Below are positions 22,101 to 33,689 of a DNA stretch of 64,000 bases, in pieces (within the stretch, counting starts at the first letter, position 1; every line of letters starts with the position of its first letter). Source of the DNA: Hemerocallis citrina (Eukaryota; Streptophyta; Magnoliopsida; Asparagales; Asphodelaceae); assembly GCA_017893485.1 (NCBI GenBank), contig CM030366.1:181809981-181873980 (forward strand). The letters run 5' to 3'. The notes under the pieces were generated by a model. That model ran no database searches. It worked only from the letters and a program-made list of their open reading frames with translations, and had not been told where the DNA came from. The position numbers and the translations under genes were made by a program.

Positions 22101-23124
22101 GTCAATGTTTCAGATACGAGAGTTTTGGATCCCAGCATATTTTAGGGACTGCCCTATGAGCGGCTTGCTACGAACTACATCAATGTCTGAGAGCGAAAAC
22201 AATTTCTTCAAAATACACTTCAACCCTCGATCAAACTTGATTGAGTTTTTCATGTTTTTTGAAGGGGCTTTAGAGAAACAGCGAAATGAATACGACAAGT
22301 TGAACAACAAGAACACCTTATCTGTCTCCATTCCCATCACCCAGTTGTTGATCGAGAGGCATGCTAGCAAGGTATACACGTCAACAATTTTCAAAGAAAC
22401 GCAAAAGGAGATCGTCTCTGCATGTTATGATTGTAGCATTGTCAGTATCACAAAAGGCTCCCTAAGTTCTACATATGAAATAAGTAGTGACAGTAGCGAT
22501 ATAGCAACTGTCACACACAACAACACTGAGGATGTGACATGCACCTGCAAGAAGTTTACAATGATGGGCTTACTATGTCGGCATATTTTCTGGGTGTTCA
22601 AAGATCAAAAACTTGAAGCTATACCTGATAAGTATGTTATCGACCGATGGACTAAAACAGCTGAATCGAAGCCAATACACCAACTTGACGACAATGTCCT
22701 TAATGACTGCGCAAGCATTGATGAGCAAAAGTCTATCATGAATAATTTAATTTCAGATTTTTACTCGTGTATTGGTCTTATTGATGGTAACATCGCAAAG
22801 ATGTCGAGTTTCCACCGCTGCATCAAAGAACAAATGGCCCTGCTTAATTCCACCGAAGAGACACAAGCTGGTCCGTCTACCAAGAATAGGATGTTTGAAA
22901 CGCATTTCGGAGCTCCTGCTCCTGAACAAGTCTCGGTGCATCCACCAACCAAGGTCAGCACCAAAGGAAGTGGTAGTAGACTTGTTTCTCGTCAAGAAGC
23001 TGCGATTGAGCGCAACAAGAAACCGTTGCGTACGTGCAACATATGCATGAAAAAAGTTAGACATGATGCTAGAAATTGTCCTGGTCGAACAGTTGTCGTT
23101 GAAGAAGACATCGGAGTCGAATGA
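19200..23124 (+). CDS. MULE transposase with FAR1-type DNA-binding domain, three exons
   Basis: Exons by splice consensus and frame: 19200-19326, 20277-21141, 21696-23124; together about 806 residues with no stop. Exon 2 holds a FAR1/WRKY-GCM1-like zinc domain (FYTEYAAACGFDVRRG...KRRRVSKRLDCKA...HSHPLV) and begins the MULE catalytic domain at LSFDATYSTN. Exon 3 continues with IITDQDPALK and the CMWHI block, then a SWIM zinc finger (CTCKKF...LCRHIFWVF, about 22540-22600) and a terminal CCHC-like finger (CNICMKKVRHDARNCPGR). It would excise and insert the element via its terminal repeats in the nucleus. Both introns are GT-AG and packed with GTTGCTAT repeats. The ATG at 19200 (or 19203) is the first in frame and is only 270 bp from the element end, so the terminal region probably acts as promoter. 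Confidence 0.9.
19640..20170. repeat. GTTGCTAT array in transposase intron 1, mixed orientation
   Basis: Mostly ATAGCAACTGCATAGCAATT units (minus orientation) at 19640-19915 and 20050-20170, with a plus-orientation block (CAGTTGCTATTTATAG) at 19935-20040. This is the only array in the element with clear strand switching. Confidence 0.85.
21260..21615 (+). repeat. GTTGCTAT array in transposase intron 2
   Basis: Plus-orientation units occupy most of the 554-bp intron between the GT donor at 21142 and the acceptor at 21695. Confidence 0.9.
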
Positions 23125-23129
23125 TTTTA

Positions 23130-24370
23130 TGCAGTTGCTATTTTGAATTCAATCTATGTTCATAGGTTACTGTTAATTATTTGATATTTTGTTTCTATGG
23201 TGTTGCTATTTTAATATCAAATTTGTAACGTTAATTATATAGTTACTTTGAGTTCGAAATAAACAACATAAGTTCCTCTAATTGCTATGCAGTTGCTATT
23301 TTGTTTTGAGTTTACAGTTGCTATATACAGTTTTGAGTTTATAGTTTTGAGTTTATACAGTTTTAATTAATTGCTATACAGTTTTGAGTTTGTAGTTGCT
23401 ATGCAGTTGCTATATACAGTTACTGTTTATTACAGTTGCTATTTATAATTATTACAGTTGCTGCTTAAGTGGTCAGGTATTGCTGTATAAATATTACAGT
23501 TGCTATTTATAGTTATTACAGTTGCTATTTATAGTTATTACAGTTGCTATTTATAGTTAATACAGTTGTTATTTATAGTTATTACAGTTGCAGTTATTAT
23601 TTATTACAGTTACTATTTATAATTATTACAGTTTCTTTTTAAGTTCGAAATAAACAACATAAGTTTCTATGTAGTTGCTATGCAGTTGCTAATTAATTGC
23701 TATGCAGTTGTTATTTACTTGAAATATTGAGTTTCTAATTAATTGATATGCAGTTGCTATATAGTTGCTATTTTGATTTGAGTTTCTATGCAGTTGCTAT
23801 TTTTGAATTGAAAATATTTATTCCCAAAATAATAGCAACTGCACAATCATTCATTCACCATTTCGTTCCATACAGTACTGTTTATTACAGTTGCTATTTG
23901 TAATTGTTACAGTTGCTGTTTAAGTGGCCAGGTATTGCTGTATAATTATTTCAGTTGCTATTTATAGTTATTACAGTTGCTATTTATAGTTATTACAGTT
24001 GCTATTTACAGTTATCACAGTTGCTATTTACAGTTATTACGGTTGCTATTTATAGTTATTACAGTTGCTATTTATAGTTATTATAGTTGCTATTTAAAAT
24101 TAAAGTAATTATGATGTAGGTTTGTAAAAATAATAACAACTGCAGAATCATTCACCATTTCGTTCCATACAGTTGCTATTTATAATTATTACAGTTGCTG
24201 TTTTAGTGGCCAAGAATGCTGTATAATTATTTCAGTTGCTATTTATAGTTATTACAGTTGCTATTTATAGTTATCACAGTTGCTATTTTATAGTTATTAC
24301 AGTTGCTACTTATAGTTATTACAGTTGCTATTTATAGTTATTATAGTTGCTATTTAAAATTAAAGTAATT
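23130..24370 (+). repeat. GTTGCTAT array in the convergent spacer
   Basis: About 1.2 kb of plus-orientation units fill the region between the transposase stop and the end of the protease gene. A longer-order repeat is visible: a block with TGGCCAGGTATTGCTGTATAA recurs near 23470, 23930 and 24207. Confidence 0.9.
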
Positions 24371-25839
24371 ATGAAGTAGGTTTGTAAATATCAAAAATAT
24401 TCTTATTGTGGAATACAATTTGCAGTCATAATGATCATGAAAATAAATAAACCAATCACAACGTGTAAAATGAGCCTATATCGATCAAAAACAACATCAT
24501 TCATTAGTATACAAAAGAATCATACTGTTTTGCAATTTCAATATCATTCATTAGTATACAAAAGAATCATTCATTAGTATACAAAAGAATCATACATCTG
24601 ACTACTATAATCTAACGACACTCAGATCGTTGGCGGCTTGTAATTAAGCAGAATGGGCCCCAAATCTATTGGCCCATCCACGCATTGCTGCTGATAGTGG
24701 AGGTTTGATGCTGCATCAACTTGATGTTTTAAGGTATTAACGTCAGATTTCAATATGGCAGCACAGTACTTAATCCTCAATACATTAAGCTGTCTCTTAT
24801 TGTTCTTCTTTAAGCCACTATTCCAATTTTTTTCTCCCCCGCCATGATATGTCTCCATGTGGCGCATCAGAAACACTCCACAATCCTCCTTGTTTTTGTC
24901 GTCCCTCCAAGGCATACTCAGCCTCCGTATATTTACATTCTGCAGTTCCATGGACTCCTTAATTTTTCCTTTTGACTCCAAAAATAGATTAAACAATTGG
25001 CTCTGCAAGAATGTTTAAAAACAATATTAACTAAATGTAGGCTGCACTCACAAAGTTATAAATTTAGGTTTGCAATTATCATAATGTTCGTACCAGTGAT
25101 CCTGAAACATTGCCATATTTCGTCTTCAATTCACCAGTATCCATCGCCGAGGAGTTATCAATAAGATCAATGGACATATTCTTCAAGTCATATACCATCA
25201 TGTAAAAATGACTTGCATGTATTATTGGAAACACAAACTGCATACGCAAAATAGCAATTTCAAATTAACTAAATAGCAACACATTCTTTTTACGTCACAA
25301 ATTGTAAGATATGCCTAACATTAAAAAAATTAATAACCATCAAACTTACGATGTCAATGCTGCCCAATTTCATCCACTTCGTATCAACGATTTCCTCATC
25401 AAGTCGCTCGAAGAACTTCTCGCATCGTCTATTCATACTCCATTCTTTAACAGGGTTCACAGCAGTGTATGCCTAACCGTAAATTATGTTAGGCCGAAAA
25501 TAGTGGTGAAACAAACAAAAGAATGCAAAAAAAAAATAATAATAAATGAAAAAAATAAATAAATAAATAAATAAATATATAATTTCAGTCAGACTCACAG
25601 TTAGGTATGTAGATGCGAAGAATCTACATGGTGAACCTTTCGACCGAGACATCTCCTTTTGATTGAGTATTATACTCCAAATATCAATAACTGATGCTTC
25701 CACATAAACAGATGGCAAAAGTGAAATCATTTGTTCTCTACTGAGCTGATACTGTCCGGTGTAAAATAAGATTTCCATCCTACATCAATAAATAATAAGT
25801 CAGCTATAAAATCCCTTAGAATTTCATAAAAACTATTTA

Positions 25840-26150
25840 GAAACTGCTTAGCAATTAATTAGCAACTGCATAGACTCTAAAAAAAAAACAGCAACTGCAT
25901 AGCAATTAATTAGCAACTGCATAGCAACTGCATAGCAACTATTTAGAAACTCAAATTTTCAAGTAAATAGCAATTGCATAGCGATTAATAAGCAATTACA
26001 TATCAACTGCATAGAAACTCAAAACAAAATAGCAACTGCCTAGCAACTAATTAATTAGCAATTGCATAGCAATTAATTAGCAACTGCATATCAACTGCAT
26101 AGAAACTCAAAACAAAATAGCAACTGCTTAGCAATTAATTAGCAAAACAA
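25840..26150 (-). repeat. GTTGCTAT array, protease intron 7
   Basis: ATAGCAACTGCATAGCAATT units read GTTGCTAT on the minus strand, the coding sense of the surrounding gene. Confidence 0.9.
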
Positions 26151-26984
26151 AGAAAAACTTATATATCAGCATCAGCATTGTTCATCACCCAGTACCCAAT
26201 CTTCTTTTCAGCATCAGTCCATCCGTCGGTCAACGCCACTTCCCTACGGACGTACGGGAAAATTAATTTTTCAGTCTTCTTTTTTTCTGTTTGTTTCCGG
26301 CGTTCCATGTGGTGTGCAGTCTTAATAGGGTTTTTGCCTTTCAAAATATCAGAATTCTTCTTCACCTTATTGATCTCCACACCCTCTTCTGGACCTTTCA
26401 CATTCAAGTATTCCCCTCCATCAGTCGGAGTATGCGTCTCGGTCTCCTATGAAGTGTTGGTAACAAATATTCTAGTTAACATCATTCAAAAAATATCAAA
26501 ACAATTGAAGTAAATCTTAAAAACAACAATCCAAATACCTTGCCACTTCCCATGTTTATCTGACGCTTTTTATTTCCTAGATTCGCATCTCGATCAACCT
26601 TTAAACATAAATACTACTCCCATAAGCAAATGCAGCATGATTATACAGCAACTGTAATGATTATAACTACCAACTGCAATACCAATACCTGACTAGGAAA
26701 TCGACGTTTTCTAACAGGATTTCGAGGTTTTCTAACAGCTTTTTTCGCCCATTCAACATTTTGTTGACAATCATTTGTTTTCTCCTCCATCAATTCCTAA
26801 ACACAAAAAAAAGGAAAAAACATTATGGTTCTTTTGTATACTAATGAAAAAAATTCATTATATGTTTTTGTATTTTCATAATAAAAAAATTAAATTTTAT
26901 TCCAGAATAAGAATATTTTTAATATTGACAAACATATATTATCATCACTTTAATCCATGACATTTTAATGTAATGAGCAATTGC

Positions 26985-27880
26985 ATAAGAATTAGACTGC
27001 AACTGAATATTATCAAATTAGAAACTCAATATTTCATGTAAATAGCAAGTGCATAGCAATTAATTAGCTACTGTATAGACTCTAAAAAAGTGTAATAACT
27101 ATTTCAAGTAAATAGCAACTGTAATAACTATATTTCTAGTAAATAGCAACTGTAATAACTATAAATAGCAACTGTAATAACTATAAATAGCAACTATAAT
27201 AACTATAAATAGCAACTGCATAGCAGTTAATTAGCAACTGCATATCAACTGCATAAAAACTCAAAAAAAAATAGCAACTGTAAATAGCAACTGTAAATAG
27301 CAACTGTAATAACTATAAATAGCAACTGTAATAACTATAATTAGCAACTGTAATAACTATAAATAGCAACTGTAATAACTATAAATAGCAACTGCATAGC
27401 AGTTAATTAGCAACTGCATATCAACTGCATAAAAACTCAAAACAAAATAGCAACTGCATAGCAATTAATTGGCAGTTGCATAACAACTAGATAGAAAATC
27501 AAAACAAAATAGCAACTGCATAGCAATTATTTAGAAACTCAATTTTTCAAGTAAATAGCAACTGCATAGTAATTAATAGTTATAAATAGCAACTGCATAG
27601 CAACTGCATAGTAAACAAAATCAAAACAAAATAGCAACTGTAATAACTATAAATAGCAACTGTAATAACTATAAATAGCAACTGTAATAACTATAAGTAG
27701 CAACTGTAATAACTATAAATAGTAACTGCATAGCAGTTAATTAGCAACTGCATATCAACTGCATAAAAACTCAAAACAAAATAGCAACTGCTTAGCAATT
27801 AATTAGCAATTGCATAGCAACTGGATAGAGAATCAAAACAAAATAGCAACTGCATAGCAATTAATTAGCAAGTACATACA
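26985..27880 (-). repeat. GTTGCTAT array, protease intron 4
   Basis: Nearly 0.9 kb of TAGCAACTGTAATAACTATAA units and ATAGCAACTGCATAGCAGTT variants, minus orientation. A roughly 230-bp higher-order unit recurs (e.g. TTAGCAACTGCATATCAACT at about 27229, 27409 and 27741). Confidence 0.9.
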
Positions 27881-29749
27881 TTAAACGTAGCAAAAAAGAT
27901 AACATTTGTAAGGTATGACCTGTGCTGTTTTTCCTTCCTCCTTCTCAGTGCTCTTATTGTGTGCCTACAAAATACACAAGTCTTTCAATTAAAATAACTT
28001 TTCGTATAGGGAAAGTTGAAAAGGAAAAATATATAATTCATTATTTATCAACTTGCAACAAGGGATCTTGAACCTGCTCAGCTCCCGTATCATCGTCACC
28101 TTTCAGTTGTATTAATCTAAGGCTGAAACTTGGCTCATTATGTCCCAATACACTCATGTCTGGCCGATCTGTTTTAGCGGCCACTTCTTTATTAAACGCG
28201 AAACGTTTAACAGCTGCTTCCTCAAGCACCTTCAACTGATCAAATACATCATCCTGAGCCCAGAAGGAATCGTACATGTTCTGTGTGCTACCAGCTTGCT
28301 GATCTGCCAAATTTTTATTTTCTACTGGTACATTGGCTGTACAACCCAATAGTACTTGAGCCTTGTCAACCATATTCTTGACATTCGGATCAGACATGAT
28401 CTCTGCCGGCGCATCTCGAACCATTGACATTAGATCAACCATCGTATCAGCCAATATTTTCGCCTTGGTAAGGAATTTATCCGCAAACAAGCGAACAGCC
28501 CCTCCGGCTTCACTACTTTCACCATCGGTTGACATTCCCGTACGCTTCTCAGATCCTTTTTCAAGAACTTCAGCATCTTTATCTTCTTCAAATTCCTCAC
28601 CCGACCATTCGATTCGGTCGCATAGATGTCCTGTCCCAAAACCTCCGTGTTTCTTTTCATCCTTCTCCCGCTTCAACATCTCACCAAACGTCCAAACCTT
28701 TAGTAACGGATAACATCTTGGGACGGTTCTTCTCATGAACACGACACGATCGAGGTAAAGAGCCTACAAAAGATATGAAAAAATAATACAATGAAAAATA
28801 ATATCAAAAACAAGACTCGATCGAGATAAAGAGCTGAAAAAATCAATTAACCCAATATTTTATTAGTTGCAACTTATAGATATTCATATTGCTAATTATA
28901 GTACACAAAATATATATTTATGAAGTACGAAAAAACCCACCACAATGAACAAGGTCGGGCCCATGAAGTTTTTTGTTTTTTTCCCCTCCCATTTCAGCTT
29001 CCATTCTACGAGGCATCTCACCATGTAATCACCCCCAGTCGTACTCCCTTAGCGTCGACATACATTCCAAGTTGCTCAGTATTTGGGGATTCACATACCC
29101 ATTGCTCGGATTTTCAAATAGGCAAGCTCCTAATAAAACCACGAAATGACGCTTGAACCATACGCCACCATCAACCTCGGCAAGCATCTTGTCCTTCAGA
29201 GTATTGATTAATACTCTATCTTTCCCAATATGCTGTTTCCACTCCAAAACCTTCGGACATACTGTCCTTCTCCGCTTTCTATCTAATTGGCGCTTACCTC
29301 TCGGCAGTCCAAAAATTAGTGCAGCGTCATCGGATTCCACATGAAGTGACCGTCCATTATCCATCTTCAATTCGCAGCTCCTAGGATCAAAGTGATCAAG
29401 AACCCAATACGCCAAAGAAGCTGGTACCTTCGTGATTTTCAAATGCAGGATGTTACCAAATCCCATTTCAACAACAGCACGTCGCTGTGCATCCTTCATG
29501 TCTTTAATAGCATTCACCAGAATACGGGAGCATGTCCTACTAAGTACAACTGGCTCATCGGCGACGCTCTCAGCTGGCTTCTCATTACCCCTTTTATTTC
29601 CAGCATCTACTTCGACAAAGTTGTCGTTTACATTCTTCTGACAACTATCAATATTTGCTTCCTTTCTAACATTAAGTGCGCAACTTGAACTTCTTTTCGA
29701 AACACTTTCACCTTTGAAAGAAATAACACAAAGACATCAATTACAACAA

Positions 29750-30430
29750 GTTTTTAAATGTAATGAGCAATTGCATAAGAATTAGATTGCAACTGAATAA
29801 TATTAAATTAGAAACAAAATCTTTCATATAAATAGCAACTGCATAGCAATTGATTAGCAACTGCATAGACTCTCAAAATAAAATAGCAACTGCATAGCAA
29901 TTAATGTTAGAAATAGCAACTGTAATAATTATAAATAACTATAAATAGCAACTGTAATAATTATAAATAGCAACTGTAATAACTATAAATAGCAACTGCA
30001 TAGCAGTTAATTAGCAACTGCATATCAACTGCATAAAAACTCAAAACAAAATAGCAACTGTAATAGCAACTGTAAATAGCAACTGTAATAACTATAAATA
30101 GCAACTGTAATAACTATAAATAGCAACTGAAATAAATATAAATAGCAACTGTAATAACTATAAATAGCAACTGCATATCAACTGCATAGTAACTCAAAAC
30201 AAAATAGCAACTGCATAGCAATTAATTAGCAATTGCATAGCAACTGGATAGCAACTATTTAGAAAATCATTTTTTCAAGTAAATAGCAACTGCATAGTAA
30301 TTAATAGCAACTGTTGAATGCAAAAACCATCAATAACATAGTAGCAACTGTTGAATGCATTTCAATAGCAACTGTTGAATTCAAAAACTATTTTTTTTAG
30401 GCCCTAAATAGCAACTGACTGTATTGTTAT
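29750..30430 (-). repeat. GTTGCTAT array, protease intron 1
   Basis: Minus-orientation units between exon 1 and exon 2; this array is the counterpart of the one at 18050-18700. Confidence 0.9.
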
Positions 30431-31111
30431 TATTTTTTTAGGCCCTATACAACCCCTTAATTCGAAAGTTTGGCCCTAAATAGCCAAACTTTTAAAGCAT
30501 TTCAAAAATCATTTTACAGGAAAAATTATCACGAAAAAGATTCAGAAATTTATAATTAAAACAACAAATTGTTCGGGGATTCAATAAAGTAGAACGAATT
30601 GAAGGAAAATAAAATAATAAAAGGCGACATCGGAATAATTTTATATAAAAAAAAAAACTCGCCGGCGCCGGCGCCGTCGCAAATGAGACTCTTCATGTTC
30701 TTTTTCGGTGACATGTCTAACCAAATTGAAATCGCCTAAACTACGATCTCCTAGGTCTTGTCGCGAGTGTTTAGTAATTTTCGACGATGAAGGAACGAAA
30801 TCGTGCGGGAAAAAAACTCTGGACTCTTTTTGTTGTGTTATTTTAGGGTTAAGGGAAAAAAAATGGTGATTGATTCTGCATTTGATATTAATGGGATACA
30901 AAATCATGTTCCATATTTTTCGGGAACCAAATATTTCTCTCTCCAATTTGAAAAATTTACCTTAACCGTCACACACAAAAAAAAGTCTATACATTAGGAT
31001 CTATTACCATTTTTTGTAGTTGCATAATCTCAGCCATACAAAATGATTTGATGAGTGGTAGGGAGAGGCCCTTAGGTTCTCACCCCAGGGCTGGTTCTCA
31101 CCCGAACCGGC

Positions 31112-31114
<3 letters not shown>

Positions 31115-31153
<39 letters not shown>
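31115..31153. repeat. (TA)n microsatellite
   Basis: TA tract between the Mutator element and the next MITE. Confidence 0.9.
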
Positions 31154-31805
31154 AGGCAAATCCTCCATTGAAAACGGGTTCGTTTTCACAGGTTCAATGG
31201 TTCGTTTTCACGGGTTGGAAAACAGCGATCTGAGCCATTGGATCACTCTTGATCGTGATCAGCGGCTCAGATCGCCTCCGTCCATCACCCAATATCACTT
31301 AAGTGGCGGAGGGTTATTTTGGAAATTTCGTCCCAAATAACTCTTCGCCTGATTTGCTCTGAATAAATGAATATAACCTACGCTGTTGTTGGGTTATAAA
31401 AAATTGAATTATAGGTCGTTGTTTGGAACAACGGCTTTGTTCTCAATTTTTATAACCTAGGCCTAGGCTATTAAATTTTATATTTATAGAAATTTTATAG
31501 CCTAGGCCGTTTTGGGGAACAACGGTCTAGGTTATAAAAATCGAGAACATGGCCGTTGTTCCAAACAACGGCCTATAATTCATTTTTTTATAAACCAACA
31601 ACGGCCTAGGTTATATCAATTTTTTTAGAATCCGTGAAGTGAAGAGTTATTTGGGACGAAATTCCCAAAATAACCCTCCGCTGATCAATTGAAACGGGTG
31701 ATGGGGAGCTCGATCTAAGCCGCTGATCACGATCATGAGCGATCCAACGGCTCAGATTGGTATTTTCCAACCCGTGAAAACTAGACCCATTTTCAATGGA
31801 GTATT

Positions 31806-31810
<5 letters not shown>
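31154..31810. mobile_element. Hairpin MITE, AACAACGGCC type
   Basis: AGGCAAATCCTCCATTGAAA on the left pairs with TTCAATGGAGTATTTGCC on the right. The interior carries repeated GGCCGTTGTT / AACAACGGCC palindromes (31376-31620) with short GTTATAAAAA-like spacers. (TA)n lies on both sides. Its architecture parallels the ACTCGC and AACGGCAT elements. Confidence 0.75.

Positions 31811-31860
<50 letters not shown>
31811..31860. repeat. (TA)n microsatellite
   Basis: About 50 bp of TA between two related elements. Confidence 0.95.
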
Positions 31861-31862
<2 letters not shown>

Positions 31863-32324
31863 TCCTCTTTCATTGCAAACGGATCTGTTTGCACAGACCC
31901 GTTGCAAACTCAACATCTGGCCGTTGGATCAAGTTGATCATGATCCAAGATCCAATGATCCATATTCAACCCGCCCATCTCCTTCTCTTATTCACTTAAG
32001 TGAAGATGGGTAATTTTGGTATTTCATCCCCAAATAACTCTTCACAGCCTCTCTCTCACTCTCCTTCTCCCTCACCGCTGCTGTCCTTCTCTTTTGAAAC
32101 CCAAAACCCAACAAACAAAACCTTTCCTCCTCCTCCCGAAGCCCAACTACCTGAGCTTCTCCGAGCCTCCCCCGACCTCTCCCGATCCTCCTCCACCTTC
32201 CGACATCAACTAGACGTCTCTCTCTCTCACCCGAACGCCGACGCCGATCTCCGAAACCCTTCTTCTCCTCAAGCTCCAATTCCGTGCCTCCCCGATCATG
32301 AAGCTCCCCAACCCCCCCCCCCCC
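31861..32324 (+). mobile_element. Left end of a gene-carrying element related to 31154-31810
   Basis: The start (AGTCCTCTTTCATTGCAAAC) and the segment ending CCCAAATAACTCTTCA parallel the neighbouring MITE in order and spacing, but the interior switches to CT-rich, gene-leader-like DNA (32040-32310). A solo LTR interrupts it in a C run; similar leader-like DNA resumes at 35695-35860. The right end was not identified. Confidence 0.45.
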
Positions 32325-32999
32325 TGTAGCACCTCGAATTTCTAATATAATATCTTAGAAAATACGTGGCACAATTCCAGCATCAACTTCAATGTAATAG
32401 TACACATAGCCCAAAAACACAAATAATTTTATTCCAAACTTTTATTACAGCAATCTTTACAAACACAGCGGAATACAAAACACCTTGAATTACAACTTTC
32501 TTTTTACAATACTTCTAAAAATTTTACACAAAGCTCTATTACATCAGTTTATCTCCAAAACTATCTCAAGCATCCCAACCTCCAAACTCTAAGCAACAAC
32601 CTGTAACACATGAGGCTAGAGATGATTCCTAATCCCCAAAACTAAAGGGGTCAGCCATAAATGGTGTGAGTGACATAAAAACAAACGAACAACATAAATA
32701 AACATTAAGCACGGATTCTTAAACAACATGTAATAAACAAGAATACATAAAATATGATGTAGCAAGGAAACATGTAAACAACAAGTGAAACTAAACTAAG
32801 TGTCAAGTGTAGAAAACAGGAAACCACATGCATAAAACCAAGTCAAGAAAACACAAATTCTATATGCGGACTCTCTAATGCGTACTTGTCGAAGTCTATG
32901 CATCCCACTCTACATAGATTCGGTGCAAGCCCTTAACGTCTCCACATTATAGGGTTCAATCCCCGCTATGCAACTAATCCTAACACGATGACTACTACG

Positions 33000-33310
33000 A
33001 GATAAAGATAAATTGTGAGCATTAGCCAATGCCCGATAATTCCGGAGATAAATCCCACACCACAGGTATTTTACCTGGATAATTTCGGAGATCATCCCAC
33101 ACCGAAACATTGACACATCATCACACGAATACCACATGTGTGTCGCCTCGACCCCGATAATTCCAGAGATCAATCCCACACCACAAGTAATTACCTGGAT
33201 AATTTCGGAGATCATCCCACACCACAGGTAATTTACCTGGATAATTCCGGAGATAGATCCCACACCACAAGTAAGTTACTTGGATAATTCCGGAGATTAA
33301 ATCCCACACC
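33000..33310 (-). repeat. Tandem hairpin repeat inside the solo LTR
   Basis: About five units of the type CCGGAGAT..ATCCCACACCACAGGTAA..TTACCTGGATAAT recur; each contains a self-complementary GGTAA..TTACC or ATTATC..GATAAT core. The same region exists at 60075-60270 in the other copy. Confidence 0.8.
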
Positions 33311-33689
33311 AAAAGCCATACTGAGGTACATAACTCATGTTCCCGTTCATCATATCACCACTAGTGCCTGTCCTTATCATTTTTGGGTTATTTAATTACT
33401 TAACGAATCTCCTAGAGTTGGTGTACCTTACCAGACTTAACTCAAAATTGAACAACTGGAATGCCTCAACAGGCCTCAACAAAGAACTCAAACGCCGGTA
33501 TGCTAGGGTCACACACACCCTCTAGAGACTCAAACTCAAATATCTCAACCAATCTTACTTCATAAACTGCTCAACTTAACATCTTGAAAACATAAGTTCA
33601 ATAGGAGATAAGGCATAAGTAGTTATAGATCAAAATATCTAAAGAATAAACCATTTGGAAGAACCGTCATAAGTATAAAAATACATTAG

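Larger units (their letters stand above)
24622..30714 (-). pseudogene. Ulp1-like (C48) cysteine protease gene with N-terminal DUF1985-like region, eleven exons
   Basis: Inferred exons: 30663-30714, 28941-29711, 28053-28763, 27920-27964, 26689-26796, 26539-26598, 26163-26446, 25599-25779, 25350-25472, 25094-25237, 24622-25002; phases agree and give about 950 residues. Exon 2 resembles the DUF1985/plant-mobile-domain region that precedes Ulp1 domains (FGLPRGKR, FVVLLGACLFENP). The last exons form the protease domain, with a candidate His (ASHFYMMVYDLK), Asp (DLIDNS) and catalytic Cys in DCGVFLMRHME. Three lesions: the intron 1 donor is GC (30661-30662), one extra base in the C run at 29036-29040 shifts frame before exon 2 ends, and the intron 7 donor reads AT instead of GT (26161-26162). 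It is therefore probably damaged, though alternative splicing cannot be excluded. Ulp1 enzymes remove SUMO-type modifiers; the role in the element is unknown. Confidence 0.75.
18930..31114. mobile_element. 12.2-kb two-gene Mutator-like element (transposase plus Ulp1-like protease)
   Basis: The left end GGTTTGGGTAAGAACC..CCTGGGGTG..GAACCTAAGGGCC mirrors the right end, GGGGCCGGTTCGGGTGAGAA on the minus strand. The same pair of dissimilar inner ends flanks the small derivative at 10779-11767, which fixes the borders. The element encodes a transposase (plus) and a Ulp1-like gene (minus) in convergent orientation, with the protease start codon inside the right terminal region. Introns and spacers are filled with GTTGCTAT repeats. 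A target duplication could not be read because the flanks are microsatellite. Mutator elements with Ulp1-like genes are known in plants (Kaonashi-type). Confidence 0.82.

Noticed and set aside
18050..30430. Short regular repeats as a CRISPR array
   Set aside because: Units are contiguous, without unique spacers, and sit in introns of plant transposon genes.
17370..31114. Single 13.7-kb element with 1.49-kb TIRs
   Set aside because: The small derivative shows that the true left terminus matches 18930, so 17370-18854 is an extra inverted right end.
31992..32329. Frames on both strands in the CT-rich stretch
   Set aside because: Base-composition artefacts of a leader-like sequence, interrupted by a C run.
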